This document shows, piece after piece, positions 26,765-37,433 of a stretch of 56,637 bases of DNA. The first letter of the stretch is position 1; each line of letters opens with the position of its first letter. The notes beneath the pieces were generated by a model, which was not told where the DNA came from, ran no database searches, and saw only the letters and a list, made by a program, of their open reading frames with translations. The stretch lies in the IMG/VR virus record IMGVR_UViG_3300035698_015386, positions 1-56,637 of that record, one strand, 5' to 3'. The position numbers and the translations under genes are program-made. The DNA is from a virus.

Positions 26765-27090
26765 TTACTCCGAAGTAGCATGGATGCCTGTCTGGTCCGG
26801 TATGCACTTTCCCGGCAAAATCACAGGGTCGCTATGCCCCCCTTCACCAGAAATAGGCATGACAGCCGTAACCGTTAAAGAAATATCATTGTCCATTGAC
26901 GGTAGGTTTTCTATCTCGGATATTTCAATCGCGTAAACATTCCCCGGTACGCTCTGGCAAAGAACTCCATCAGCGTAAATGTTGTACGATGTCGCAGCAC
27001 AATTATTTCCCCAATAAAATTCTTCCGCACTTACAGATGTTACCATTGCCAAGCTTACCAAAACTGCCAATATGATCAGTAATCGTTTCA

Positions 27091-27091
<1 letters not shown>
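26765..27091 (-). CDS. small exported protein, fibronectin-III-like
   Basis: This 108-residue protein begins MKRLLIILAVLVSLAMVTSVSA, a signal peptide. The mature part has the strand pattern of a single Ig-like or fibronectin-III fold (SYNIYADGVLCQSVPG, ISLTVTAVM) with three cysteines. It overlaps the end of the poly-Asp adhesin gene. A surface or tail-associated role is likely. Confidence 0.6.
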
Positions 27092-28542
<1,451 letters not shown>

Positions 28543-28550
28543 GTCATATC

Positions 28551-31500
28551 CTAAAACATTAATATTACCGCACCGCCTGTATACACTCCAGTGATCGTTT
28601 CTGTTTCTCCGTCACTTAGAATCACTTCCTGATTTGCCGGGGTTATTTTTCCAGACACATCGTTAAATTCAACCGTGTAAGTTCCCGGTGTAATGTCTTC
28701 TTCGGTTCCTTCGTTCAACCATGATCCTGTACCAACTCGCCTCCACTGCCCTGATCCACCATCTCCAGTGATATTGACGGTTAGGTTTGAAAGAATACCA
28801 GAATTAAATGCAAAAACTCCGGCAGTACCAGACATGGTAGTCCAGTATATTTTATCTGCATCCGGCCCTTGGAGCGCATGACCGTTGCCAACTCGTTTAT
28901 AGCAACCATAGTCGAAAAAAGGTGAAACTCCCGGCGTGCCTACTGAGAACACGTACCCATTCAAAAGTTCTGACAAATCGCTTGGATCAATCTGATATAT
29001 TGCATCCCTCATCCTATCGCCCGAAGGCTGTCGAATGAAAGACACCCACAAAAGCTGATCTCCCACAGCAATAAAGTTCCCCACTGCGCCATGATAGTGC
29101 GACCAATCGTCACGCAAGGAAACCGATGCAGCCCAATTGCCAGAAGTATAAACACTCCCTGTAGCAATTCTATAAGCAATAAACTCTTCGTATGCGTCGC
29201 CTGACATGTTTGTCCAGCGACAAGTAAAAATAGTTTTATTGCTATCCTGTGGGTTAAGGGTTAGAGACACCTCGCTCGGCTTTAGATCATTTCCAAGATA
29301 TGTATAATCGCCCACTACAGCAAGAGACACCCAACTGCCAGAACCATTCCAAGCCGGGGGCGAACTGTCAGTGTCGAAAGAAGCCAGTTTAATTTCATGT
29401 GTGGCTTCTACAAGCCAGTTGATACGTAAAGTAACAAGTATTTTAGTGGCATCGTTCGGGTCTATCATTACCCCTGCGTCAGGGTACACGTCTCTTAAAA
29501 CAATGGGAGTGCCAGAGTCTTCAAGAATAACGGGTGAACCAAGTACGCCGCCACTTACAGACATTTTATACACATATGTTGAATACTCATCCGTAAGGTC
29601 AACATCGTAATCATATAAAGCATTGGCAACAATATAAATATCATCACCTATTGTAATGGTTCCTTGAAATCTTGCGGAGGTTACGGTTTCACCTATGTCG
29701 GCACCAATGTCTATCGTTTCGTATGTCCACGTAGCACCATTGTCAGTGGTTTTAAAAAGGATAAACGCATCAACGCCACCGAAAAGAGTGCCAAGATTAC
29801 AACCCACTATCATATCGCCATTTGATGCAAAGGCTGAAGTCCCCGGGCTATAAAAGAATTGATGCGACATTATATGAAGATCATCACCATACCACTCGGC
29901 ATTAGCAGTATAATTTGTTTCATCCACTGCCCCGAATTGTACTTCATCTATGGTAAAATCAGAATAGGCATTGCCATTTAGAGTATTGACAGCCGTATTA
30001 CCGTCAACTATTACAGACAAATTAGCTGTATTCCCTGTGCCTGATTGAGCGTTTGCCATTAACTGTATTGTATAGTATGTATCTAACTCCAATTTTATAT
30101 TAGAATCGTATTTTGTAGTATTCCATTGACAGCTCCAATAATAAAAACCACCCCTTTCAACTGCCAAACCTGTAAAGACGTTAGCACCGTCTTTTATAGA
30201 TATAATATGCGCCGCATCACCGGCACCGATTGATGTTATTTTCACTTTTTTTAATTGGCTAACAGACTCAGAATCAACAGCACCGTTTGGCACTGCTTTG
30301 TGCGCTTCTCCGTCACCTGTGATGTGTAGTTCACCGCCTGTAGTTTCAACCGTTCCAGTACCCGAAGTTGTAAACCCTGCGGTTGCCAAATCGGTAGTGA
30401 ATGGCTCTTCAAGATCACCGGGATATGCCACGCCAGGATTTGAATAACTCGAAAACACCATGTCAAAATTGTTGACATCTTCGATATATAATTCAAAAGG
30501 ATCAGCGGTGCCAGAACCGACATTGAGATAATCAACCCAAAATGAAATAGCGACATCGTTAGAAGCTGCATACAGAAAAATATCTGTATTGGCGTTTGCC
30601 GATACATTCATTGTTCCTATATATTCCCATTGCTTGCCATCTTCTTTTCTGTAATAATATGCCCCTGTTGAGTTATGATATACTCTAAAATCATACCATG
30701 TTCCATTGTCGTGTGTTATCGCAAAATTGGTGCCATCCCTGCCATAGTAAGAATTTGCGTATATATCCAACATGGATTGATATGCACCATCACGAATCTG
30801 CATTCTTATATTATTAGCACTTCCGTAATTGCCGACACCCGAAGTTTTTAAACCGAACTCCGAAAAACAAGGATTTGGCAATGCGCCGGGAGAAGTCTGT
30901 TGTATGGTTTCAGGATCCCCACCGGTGGCGTCTGTAACTAAAATGCAAGACCTTCCATCTTCAGTAACAGACGAATAAGTTCCACCGGAATTGATTTCTG
31001 TCCATGACGCGACCGAACTTCCATCATCAGAATAAACGGGCGTATCCATTGAAGGGAAAAAAGCTAACCCGTTTGCAGGCTTTGAAATTAAAGTAATATC
31101 AGAAAATGAAAAAAGTGGTTCAAAATCGTTCAATTCAATTAATTCGACAAGTGAAGAAAACGCACTATCATCATAAATGTAACAGCGCAACTGATTTACG
31201 TTCCGCTTTATATCAAGATAGTAATCTGTGCTGTAGCTTAGTGCTGCACTTTCATCTTCTGTACCTTCATCAATATTTCTCAGTGTAATCTTATTATCGT
31301 TAACAATAATAACTAAACCAGTTGTCCACTCCTTCCAATTATTGTTTGCGCCTTCATCTGACAGTCCAAAAATGCACGTTTCCAAGATAGGTTCAGAACC
31401 TAAATTAAGAATGTATCTTCTCTTTAGTCCATTAAGACCTTGACCTTTTATGTATTTCGATAGACGAACAGCCGCCGTGCCACTGTTCAATGTGGCTTTG

Positions 31501-31694
31501 GTTGAAGTAGCGGTAAGATTACCGCCCGTGTCAACCTCTGTATAAGTGGTCAGGTCTTCAACAGCACCAAAACAGGTAACAGTAATGCAAAGGAATAATA
31601 TTATATATTGAAAAATCTTTAAGAATCTGTTCAAACTAAAACGCTCCTTAAATGCCCCAAAGTGTTTATTGAGCAAGCCCTTCTCGGTATTCAT
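28551..31694 (-). CDS. large exported adhesin or tail-spike-like protein
   Basis: The 1,047-residue protein is mostly beta structure. The first 45 residues contain a long basic N-region and a hydrophobic core (IILFLCITVTCFG), resembling a signal peptide with an extended start. Later segments look like concanavalin-type lectin folds (LYIEDVNNFDMVF) and BNR/sialidase-type repeats (FKTTDNGATWTYETI, a typical Asp-box). The C-terminus (PGTYTVEFNDVSGKITP) is PEGA-like. I read it as a glycan-binding or glycan-cleaving tail spike. Confidence 0.65.
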   Translation of the reverse strand: MNTEKGLLNKHFGAFKERFSLNRFLKIFQYIILFLCITVTCFGAVEDLTTYTEVDTGGNLTATSTKATLNSGTAAVRLSKYIKGQGLNGLKRRYILNLGSEPILETCIFGLSDEGANNNWKEWTTGLVIIVNDNKITLRNIDEGTEDESAALSYSTDYYLDIKRNVNQLRCYIYDDSAFSSLVELIELNDFEPLFSFSDITLISKPANGLAFFPSMDTPVYSDDGSSVASWTEINSGGTYSSVTEDGRSCILVTDATGGDPETIQQTSPGALPNPCFSEFGLKTSGVGNYGSANNIRMQIRDGAYQSMLDIYANSYYGRDGTNFAITHDNGTWYDFRVYHNSTGAYYYRKEDGKQWEYIGTMNVSANANTDIFLYAASNDVAISFWVDYLNVGSGTADPFELYIEDVNNFDMVFSSYSNPGVAYPGDLEEPFTTDLATAGFTTSGTGTVETTGGELHITGDGEAHKAVPNGAVDSESVSQLKKVKITSIGAGDAAHIISIKDGANVFTGLAVERGGFYYWSCQWNTTKYDSNIKLELDTYYTIQLMANAQSGTGNTANLSVIVDGNTAVNTLNGNAYSDFTIDEVQFGAVDETNYTANAEWYGDDLHIMSHQFFYSPGTSAFASNGDMIVGCNLGTLFGGVDAFILFKTTDNGATWTYETIDIGADIGETVTSARFQGTITIGDDIYIVANALYDYDVDLTDEYSTYVYKMSVSGGVLGSPVILEDSGTPIVLRDVYPDAGVMIDPNDATKILVTLRINWLVEATHEIKLASFDTDSSPPAWNGSGSWVSLAVVGDYTYLGNDLKPSEVSLTLNPQDSNKTIFTCRWTNMSGDAYEEFIAYRIATGSVYTSGNWAASVSLRDDWSHYHGAVGNFIAVGDQLLWVSFIRQPSGDRMRDAIYQIDPSDLSELLNGYVFSVGTPGVSPFFDYGCYKRVGNGHALQGPDADKIYWTTMSGTAGVFAFNSGILSNLTVNITGDGGSGQWRRVGTGSWLNEGTEEDITPGTYTVEFNDVSGKITPANQEVILSDGETETITGVYTGGAVILMF

Positions 31695-31717
31695 AGTACC
31701 GGGAGGGGCAACTTTAA

Positions 31718-32425
31718 TTAAGCTCCGCCATCAGTAAATGTTCCATAGATTGTCTGTGCCTGCCAATCATAGGCGCCTGCACCTGTTTGGAAAGTAAAAA
31801 ACATAATCATGTCACCAACGGCACTCGACCCTGCGTTATTACTTACCTTATCTGCATCATCTAAAGCCGTACCGTCAAAGTATATTTTATCACCAGCACC
31901 AGCTTTAATATGCCATGTCTGCGCTGCTGCGCCATGTACGGCTAAGAATTTCAACCCCTTGGTTGCCGCTGGAAGGGTAGTTGTTGTTGGTGCAGCCATG
32001 CCGTAGTTGTTAAGCAATGTCCCTTTGCATTCTGCGGCTGTTAATGTATCTGTTGAAGTTGTTACTACTTCTTGAAAAGCAACTGACCAAAAACCTGTGA
32101 CCACTTCGTTGTCTCCAAGGCTTGCTTTGCCCTCAAACTCGTCCCTGATAGCTCCTTTGGTTGCTCCATGTGCGCTGAGGTTCCACGTAGATTCATCGTA
32201 GGCCGTGTCATCAACTATATATGTCATTACTTGCAAAACTGTTGAATACTCACTGGTTCCATCAGCCCCATCAGTTGTGTTGGAAATATTTTGAAGCATC
32301 AATATATCAGCCCCATCAGGAGACGAATTGTTAGAGTACGTTGTTTGCCAACCGTCAGCAGCGTAGGCGAATGTTGCCATCAATAAAACATAGGTGATTA
32401 TAATAAACCTGTCTAACTTTTTCAT
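31718..32425 (-). CDS. exported fibre-like protein
   Basis: The 235-residue protein begins with a signal peptide (MKKLDRFIIITYVLLMATFAYA) and continues with Thr-, Gly- and Asp-rich beta sequence (PTTTTLPAATKGLKFLAVHG), as in phage fibre tips and structural appendages. It lies between the large adhesin and the next small exported protein. No specific family is recognised. Confidence 0.55.
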   Translation of the reverse strand: MKKLDRFIIITYVLLMATFAYAADGWQTTYSNNSSPDGADILMLQNISNTTDGADGTSEYSTVLQVMTYIVDDTAYDESTWNLSAHGATKGAIRDEFEGKASLGDNEVVTGFWSVAFQEVVTTSTDTLTAAECKGTLLNNYGMAAPTTTTLPAATKGLKFLAVHGAAAQTWHIKAGAGDKIYFDGTALDDADKVSNNAGSSAVGDMIMFFTFQTGAGAYDWQAQTIYGTFTDGGA

Positions 32426-32427
32426 AT

Positions 32428-32637
32428 TTACCTCGTATCTGTCATACAGTTTCCCTGAGTGCCAGCAATACAGGCCCCTTTGGTATCAAGCCATGCATTA
32501 GCAGGCACACCACCGCCCCCTGTATTGAAATATCCAAAACTCCAAAACGCAGCCGAAGCGGTGCCGGCCAGCAAAAGAATAAAAACTATTGACGGTATTA
32601 AAAGTAATATTGGCTGAATTTTAAGTATCTTTTTCAT
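32428..32637 (-). CDS. small exported protein
   Basis: I place the start at the ATG at 32637, behind AAAGGT, giving 69 residues. A signal peptide (MKKILKIQPILLLIPSIVFI, then LLLAGTASA) is followed by a 40-residue Gly-rich mature part with two cysteines. The start overlaps the 56-aa gene upstream. Confidence 0.5.
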   Translation of the reverse strand: MKKILKIQPILLLIPSIVFILLLAGTASAAFWSFGYFNTGGGGVPANAWLDTKGACIAGTQGNCMTDTR

Positions 32638-32791
32638 TTTTCTTACCTTTCTTGGCCCCGAACAATTTATCAAAGCCCTCAAGAACAAGACCCGCATTAA
32701 TCATAGCGTAATCTACTCTTGCTTCAGCATTTGGATCACGCCTTAAACACGATTCAACCACCCTGATCCATACTTTTTCTCTTGTTTTCAT
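32621..32791 (-). CDS. 56-aa protein paralogous to the N-terminus of the gene at 36252
   Basis: The ATG at 32791 follows AAGGAGG, giving MKTREKVWIRVVESCLRRDP and ending ...KDT. It resembles the first 45 residues of the zinc-ribbon protein at 36252 (SREEVWMRAVEATL ... VLDEFDKRF against VLEGFDKLF). A duplicated small helical domain is likely. The function is unknown. Confidence 0.6.
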   Translation of the reverse strand: MKTREKVWIRVVESCLRRDPNAEARVDYAMINAGLVLEGFDKLFGAKKGKKNEKDT

Positions 32792-32823
32792 TCTCTTCTA
32801 ATCCTCCTTAAACAAGGAATCGC

Positions 32824-33204
32824 TTAATAATCACACTTTCCGTCCGACTGAATATAGCCAACGTCAATATGAGCGCCGGCAACGGTTGATGTATAAAAAA
32901 GATTGCCCTCGAACCATCTAAAGTTTTCAAACGGCCTGCCGGTTGATTCAGGGTTGGCCGAACCTTTTGCGGTCCACCTTCCGACCTCTCTTCCGGCTGC
33001 GGATGCCTCGAAAAGAATAACCGTCACATCGCTTGCTGTCGGAGTGACCTGTAATGAGGTGGCATACCCAGAGCCGGTATATAATGTTCCGGACGTTGAC
33101 CCTGTAGCCGAAGCTGAACACCCTCGGTCCCTGCCTGCAAAAGAAGGTGCGGCCATCAGTAAAATTATCAGTATGATTGTCAGTACAAGTTCAAATCGTT
33201 TCAT
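32824..33204 (-). CDS. exported protein in the adhesin block
   Basis: The 126-residue product has a signal peptide (MKRFELVLTIILIILLMAAP then SFAG) and a mature part with Ser/Thr/Gly-rich beta sequence, two cysteines near the ends (GCSAS and KCDY) that could form a disulphide. Its start overlaps the upstream stop. It may be a small fibre or head-fibre protein. Confidence 0.55.
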   Translation of the reverse strand: MKRFELVLTIILIILLMAAPSFAGRDRGCSASATGSTSGTLYTGSGYATSLQVTPTASDVTVILFEASAAGREVGRWTAKGSANPESTGRPFENFRWFEGNLFYTSTVAGAHIDVGYIQSDGKCDY

Positions 33205-33434
33205 TTTTTCACCTGTCTCATTGATATTGTTTGACTTCCTGTTTCTATATTTCTAACCACGCTTAATGCTTTGTTTTTATCAAGGTGGGTATCAAAGAGA
33301 GCGTGCTCTTTGACGGAAAGAGCGCAATACATATCAACCCCAAGTTCATCACATTTTGATGAAAGAAGAGCGACCAGCCACTCAATTTCTCTATTTTCTT
33401 CGCCCAAAAACATGACTAGGTCTTTTCCCATCAT
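33201..33434 (-). CDS. small hypothetical protein
   Basis: I place the start at the ATG at 33434, behind AGGAGAG, giving 77 residues. It has alternating strand and helix (KDLVMFLGEENREIEWLVALL). No family is recognised. It links terminase-associated genes to the adhesin block. Confidence 0.5.
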   Translation of the reverse strand: MMGKDLVMFLGEENREIEWLVALLSSKCDELGVDMYCALSVKEHALFDTHLDKNKALSVVRNIETGSQTISMRQVKK

Positions 33435-33441
33435 CTCTCTC

Positions 33442-34074
33442 CTATGCCCAGTGATGACCGGCGGCAACAACCTCTCTTCTGCCACCGACCGCCCGAACCG
33501 TATCGTCAGTTAAAAACCCGCCCACAATCTGCCTTACGGCATGAAACCCAGGCGGCAACGTCTCTTCTGTTGTCTTGGTTAAATGATCACTTAAAATAGT
33601 ATCTTTTGGTATTTCAAGGCTTTCGTCTGCAAGCCATTCTCTCGTAAGAATCTTTCCATATGCCTCATCATCATCAAACGGCAAGTGAGACGGAGAGTGA
33701 AGTGTCGGAACTCGTTTTTTAAGCCCGAACAAGAACCCTGTTTCCTTTTGATCACAGTAAACTATCCGACATTTTAGCCTGATCGCGTCATCGGAAAACT
33801 TCTCAAGGAGCTCGGCATATCCTTTCTGCTCACCTTCTATTAAAAACAATAACGGATTTTTATTAACCTTGTTTCGCTCCCTTTTCTCGGCCATGAATAA
33901 ATAATAACCTGGCACAGAGGGAGTCGGGAAGATAACGGATGCTCTCACGCCATTAACGGGAATGGACAATGTTTTGGGTTCGGATGGTGTCCGTTTATAA
34001 TACACAAAATAGCCGCCCTCTCCCATGCCTGAGTCTCCAACGTGTGATACTTCTTGTTTTAGTTCTTCGTTCAT
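33442..34074 (-). CDS. hypothetical protein next to large terminase
   Basis: This 210-residue protein overlaps the end of the large terminase by 4 bases. It has a Pro-rich centre and a C-terminus rich in Gly, His and Arg (GGRREVVAAGHHWA). I cannot name the family. Its position suggests a packaging or virion-associated role. Confidence 0.5.
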   Translation of the reverse strand: MNEELKQEVSHVGDSGMGEGGYFVYYKRTPSEPKTLSIPVNGVRASVIFPTPSVPGYYLFMAEKRERNKVNKNPLLFLIEGEQKGYAELLEKFSDDAIRLKCRIVYCDQKETGFLFGLKKRVPTLHSPSHLPFDDDEAYGKILTREWLADESLEIPKDTILSDHLTKTTEETLPPGFHAVRQIVGGFLTDDTVRAVGGRREVVAAGHHWA

Positions 34075-35687
34075 AACAAATCCGCAAATATCAGGTTAGA
34101 TCCTGTCTGAAACGCCATGGTGAAATAATTAGCAGCATGGCGATAATGATCAGGACCAGTCTTGAGATACACATATCTTGAGGCACCAGTCTCCGGATCG
34201 GTCTGTAAAACCCTGGCTATATTACTGCATTGGGTAGCAACCTCCTGAATCGTCTCGCATTCTCTTGGTAGTACGACACGACCTTGTCTTAATTCCTCAT
34301 GGGAAGCGTCCAGCGATTCAGTCCTGTTCACAGTGACAGTCAGTTCCTTTTCATTCCACCCATATGAGCCTTTTTGATGCTCGTTATAAAAACAGCAATA
34401 TATTTTACCCTGATTGTTTTTTGCGAACTCCCTGGAAAGTCTGGTTTCCGGAAGACCGTCAATAACACCCCTGACAACATTAAATCTCTTAACCAGGCTA
34501 TTGAGTTGCGACCAATCCGGAAATGCGCCGGCATAGACAACCTGACAGCCCTTGTCGTGTTTCTTTCCTATAACGCAATGAACCAGAGTGCCAACGTCCG
34601 CGCCAAGATAGCAGGGACCAGGATCACTCTCTTGAATCGATTCAGTACCACAAAGCCCGATCACCTCTTGATAGGTCAATCGATTCTCTGCAGCGATATG
34701 AGCCTGTGCAAGTTTTGAGTTATATACTTCTGATATATTTCCATTCGGAGGATCAAGATACAGCTTTAATATCTGTCCCGGCTCAACGAACATGGAATTC
34801 AACTGGCTGATTCGCCAGCCGACAAGCTCATCTGCCCTGTCTGGATGTTTTGGAACCCAAGCGCCGTCCTTTGGATGAATCTCGTTACTTTTACACCTGA
34901 GACAAATCCGAATGACTTCACCGTTTCGTTTTTCATACAGACAGTCTGGAAATTCTGTCTCAAGGCAGGTAAGCCCACCGCATTTTGAACACTTTATGAG
35001 CCAGTGACGTTGATCTGACTCCTGAAATAGTTTATCGACTCCATAATCCGGAATAGTCGGAGTGGAAAGATGGACCTCTTCCTTAACCTCTGAATGAGCC
35101 ATCCTTTCAAGGGCAAGGTCAACCATATCGTTTGCCATCTCGTCTCGTTCATCAAACACAACCCGATCAGCCGGGACCGATTTCAAGGCCGTCGAACTTC
35201 TTTTCATGCCGTGTACTTTGGTTGTAGCTCTCGCACCACGCATGTAAAGCATGGCGTTCCCGATTCTTTTAATGTTTTTACGGTCTGTGCTCTTAATATA
35301 TTTGGCCATTTCCTCATTGTCGTTGATAAGAGGATCGAACCGACCACTGGAGAAGTCGTTTACATCGTCCCTGGATGGGAATAAGTACAAAGCTCCCTGT
35401 TGATACTTGCCTGAAATAAGACCATAAAGAGTCTTGAGCATGACAATTGAAGTGACACCGACTTGAGCCCCCTTTAGGAAAACCTGTCTTATGGCCATTT
35501 CTTTTAATATGTCTCTTTGATATTCGTGATTGTGGAGGCTGAACTGGCGACCATCTAAAAGCAGGGACTCGGCCCATGGGACAACTTCGCCAAGATCCTC
35601 AATGCTCCCCAAAAGACTAAGGCTGGCAAATAGCTTGTCGTACTGCTCGTTTTTTGCCGAGTCTATGAATAATTCTGTCCCTAACAT
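34071..35687 (-). CDS. terminase large subunit (GpA type)
   Basis: The 538-residue protein is the packaging motor and nuclease. It has the lambda GpA-like Walker A KGAQVGVTS (about 72-80, with the Lys placed early as in GpA), Walker B VVFDE (about 176-180), four cysteines in two pairs (CSKC and CLRC near 232-265), and the nuclease Asp in YLGADVG (about 358). The length is normal. The gene overlaps the small subunit by 71 bases. It drives ATP-dependent filling of the procapsid through the portal. Confidence 0.9.
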   Translation of the reverse strand: MLGTELFIDSAKNEQYDKLFASLSLLGSIEDLGEVVPWAESLLLDGRQFSLHNHEYQRDILKEMAIRQVFLKGAQVGVTSIVMLKTLYGLISGKYQQGALYLFPSRDDVNDFSSGRFDPLINDNEEMAKYIKSTDRKNIKRIGNAMLYMRGARATTKVHGMKRSSTALKSVPADRVVFDERDEMANDMVDLALERMAHSEVKEEVHLSTPTIPDYGVDKLFQESDQRHWLIKCSKCGGLTCLETEFPDCLYEKRNGEVIRICLRCKSNEIHPKDGAWVPKHPDRADELVGWRISQLNSMFVEPGQILKLYLDPPNGNISEVYNSKLAQAHIAAENRLTYQEVIGLCGTESIQESDPGPCYLGADVGTLVHCVIGKKHDKGCQVVYAGAFPDWSQLNSLVKRFNVVRGVIDGLPETRLSREFAKNNQGKIYCCFYNEHQKGSYGWNEKELTVTVNRTESLDASHEELRQGRVVLPRECETIQEVATQCSNIARVLQTDPETGASRYVYLKTGPDHYRHAANYFTMAFQTGSNLIFADLL

Positions 35688-36207
35688 CCTTGTCCACTTC
35701 TCCGATTTCCGTTAAAACCTCACGTTGAAACTCTTCTGCTGCCTGAATATCATAAAGTGCCTGAAATAACTCCAGTTGTAATTTAAGTTGAGATCGAATT
35801 TCCGCAGCCGCCTTGAGTGCAAGTTCGCGAGGATCTTTAAACTTGACCTCTTTAACCCCGAGTTCTTCATCCTTGCCCTTTTCATCGTTTCGCCAAACAA
35901 ACCTTTTAACCTGGGACTCAAGAATCCGGATGCATTTATCATCGCCCCTGATCCAGCCCATAAGTAAATCAAGTATTTCGTTTGTGCTCTCATTGATTTT
36001 ACTAAGCTGACCGAGAGTGTCCAAATTCTTCTGGACAATAACAGGGGCCGTTTCTTTTGATGCTGCCTTAATGGTAATGCTTTTATTAAGTCGTTTTTTA
36101 GCCTGCCCAACGGCTGCGTCTGACACTCCAAACAGCTTCGCACATGCTCTATTGCTCTTTCCGTCTGAAATATATTTTGCCAGTTTCTTAACATCTATTT
36201 TTGCCAT
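35617..36207 (-). CDS. terminase small subunit
   Basis: The 196-residue protein lies directly upstream of the large subunit, which it overlaps by 71 bases. Its first 40 residues form a helix-turn-helix (ISDGKSNRACAKLFGVSDAAV), as expected for the DNA-recognising subunit, followed by a long coiled-coil region (AALKAAAEIRSQLKLQ) for oligomer formation. There is no clear Shine-Dalgarno before its ATG. Instead two copies of a 16-bp repeat occupy the leader. Confidence 0.75.
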   Translation of the reverse strand: MAKIDVKKLAKYISDGKSNRACAKLFGVSDAAVGQAKKRLNKSITIKAASKETAPVIVQKNLDTLGQLSKINESTNEILDLLMGWIRGDDKCIRILESQVKRFVWRNDEKGKDEELGVKEVKFKDPRELALKAAAEIRSQLKLQLELFQALYDIQAAEEFQREVLTEIGEVDKDVRDRIIHRLGKKRAVRQAICQP

Positions 36208-36208
36208 G

Positions 36209-36255
36209 TTTAACTTTAGTTTAATTAAACGTTTTTAAATTTAACTTTAGTTTAA
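36209..36255 (-). repeat. paired 16-bp repeat before small terminase
   Basis: TTTAACTTTAGTTTAA occurs at 36209-36224 and 36240-36255, exactly 31 bp (three turns) apart. A 15-of-16 copy lies in inverted orientation at 40363-40377 inside the O-antigen-ligase-like gene. Each copy is an imperfect palindrome. The sequences could be an operator or part of the packaging site. Confidence 0.6.
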
Positions 36256-36848
36256 GTTTTTTTACCATTCCATCTTTGACAACTATAAACCTTTCCACAA
36301 TCAAGGCAGGTCATTGTTTTTTTGTCAGCACTAAGTCGATATTGTTGTTCCGGATAATCTTTTTTAAGCGGCGTGTAGGCCTTCCCTTTTAAAAGCTCTG
36401 CTCCGCACTCGCAAATATCTGGGGGATCGACAATTTTTGTGTGTGGAAACAAACAAGCTGGCCTGAACTTTTCAGTTATAAGCTCTAACGGGTGTCCACA
36501 ATCACCACAGACCTTCCATCCAGTTTCTATATCGGCGAGATATGTTTTATGCTCACATTTTGTTGCTGCTTTTGCCGGGAATATCCATTCCCCTCTATCA
36601 TAAATTTTATGGCACTCAGGACAATAGTGCTTGTTGAAATTTAAATTAAACATGGCGCGAGAGTGTTCACATCTTGGTTCCGAAATAATTTCAGGGTCAT
36701 CTTTTGTTGTTTTATTAAACCGCTTGTCGAACTCGTCGAGAACTTTATCAGCTGCTTCGTAAATTGCGGACAGGTAGACAAAACCATAATTTTTTGGTAA
36801 TGTTGCCTCAACAGCCCTCATCCAAACTTCTTCTCTTGATGGTTTCAT
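36252..36848 (-). CDS. multi-zinc-ribbon protein
   Basis: The 198-residue protein has an N-terminal helical part like the 56-aa gene at 32621, then several Cys pairs (CPEC near 78, CGDC near 120, CECG, CLDC near 187) and isolated Cys/His residues (CEH twice) that would bind two or three zinc ions. It ends just before the terminase genes. The function is unknown. Such proteins in phages often bind host proteins or nucleic acid. Confidence 0.6.
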   Translation of the reverse strand: MKPSREEVWMRAVEATLPKNYGFVYLSAIYEAADKVLDEFDKRFNKTTKDDPEIISEPRCEHSRAMFNLNFNKHYCPECHKIYDRGEWIFPAKAATKCEHKTYLADIETGWKVCGDCGHPLELITEKFRPACLFPHTKIVDPPDICECGAELLKGKAYTPLKKDYPEQQYRLSADKKTMTCLDCGKVYSCQRWNGKKT

Positions 36849-36852
36849 ACAA

Positions 36853-37056
36853 TTAATAACCTAACGCCCCCGCCTGTAAATATTCATAGTTATTAAGGTC
36901 GTTGCGTGGATGATCATAATATCCAGTATCGGAGATCGTTATATTGTTCCTTTTCGCTGTAGATAGATATTCCCTGTATTCGATCCAACACTTTAGGCAA
37001 TAAAGATGCTCCGGGTTTTTCACTTCTTCGCCGCAGTTGTTTTTACATTTTCTCAA
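36853..37056 (-). CDS. small zinc-binding protein
   Basis: I prefer the TTG at 37056, which overlaps the stop of the gene before it (TTGA) with GGGGA upstream, for 67 residues; a GTG at 37089 has no good ribosome site. The product carries CKNNC and CLKC, a probable zinc ribbon, and a Tyr-rich C-terminus. No family is recognised. Confidence 0.5.
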   Translation of the reverse strand: MRKCKNNCGEEVKNPEHLYCLKCWIEYREYLSTAKRNNITISDTGYYDHPRNDLNNYEYLQAGALGY

Positions 37057-37268
37057 GGGACATTCCCCGACCGTCCACAACTCAAACACTCGCTTTCTTT
37101 TTTATATTTAACGACCGTAAAAAAGCTTCTGCAATATTTACAGTCACCGTTTCTCCACTTGTACTTATCTGGCTGTTCATAATCTTCGTAAATTCTTGAG
37201 AACTTTGCCCTGTTTAATTGTCGCTCTGTCTGTTGAAGCTGCGATACAAGGTCAAGCATTTTCCACAT
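37053..37268 (-). CDS. small zinc-ribbon protein
   Basis: A start at 37268 (or the ATG at 37259, which nearly overlaps the stop of the 54-aa gene before it) gives about 71 residues with a helical, Gln-rich N-terminus and CKYC ... CLSCG, a four-cysteine zinc ribbon. It is one of a series of small zinc-ribbon genes in this operon. Confidence 0.5.
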   Translation of the reverse strand: MWKMLDLVSQLQQTERQLNRAKFSRIYEDYEQPDKYKWRNGDCKYCRSFFTVVKYKKESECLSCGRSGNVP

Positions 37269-37416
37269 CTTTACTTGAAAAAGAGATGTCGCATTCACTC
37301 CCATCTGTGTGTGTTCCACCGCCATGAATGTCATATCCCAGACTCTTTAATACATCCTGGATTTTGTGCCGTTCTTCTGGTTCGATTGCCGGCGTTATCT
37401 TTAGTTTATAGTCCAT
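37252..37416 (-). CDS. 54-aa small protein
   Basis: MDYKLKITPAIEPEERHKIQ starts a small protein with a Gly/His-rich middle (GYDIHGGGTHTDGSE). The ATG follows AAAGGG. It overlaps the next gene, so it is probably coupled. The Pro-Glu-Glu-Arg helix and Gly-rich turn look like a small phage family, but I cannot name it. Confidence 0.55.
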   Translation of the reverse strand: MDYKLKITPAIEPEERHKIQDVLKSLGYDIHGGGTHTDGSECDISFSSKDVENA

Positions 37417-37433
37417 TTTTCAACCCTTTGTTT

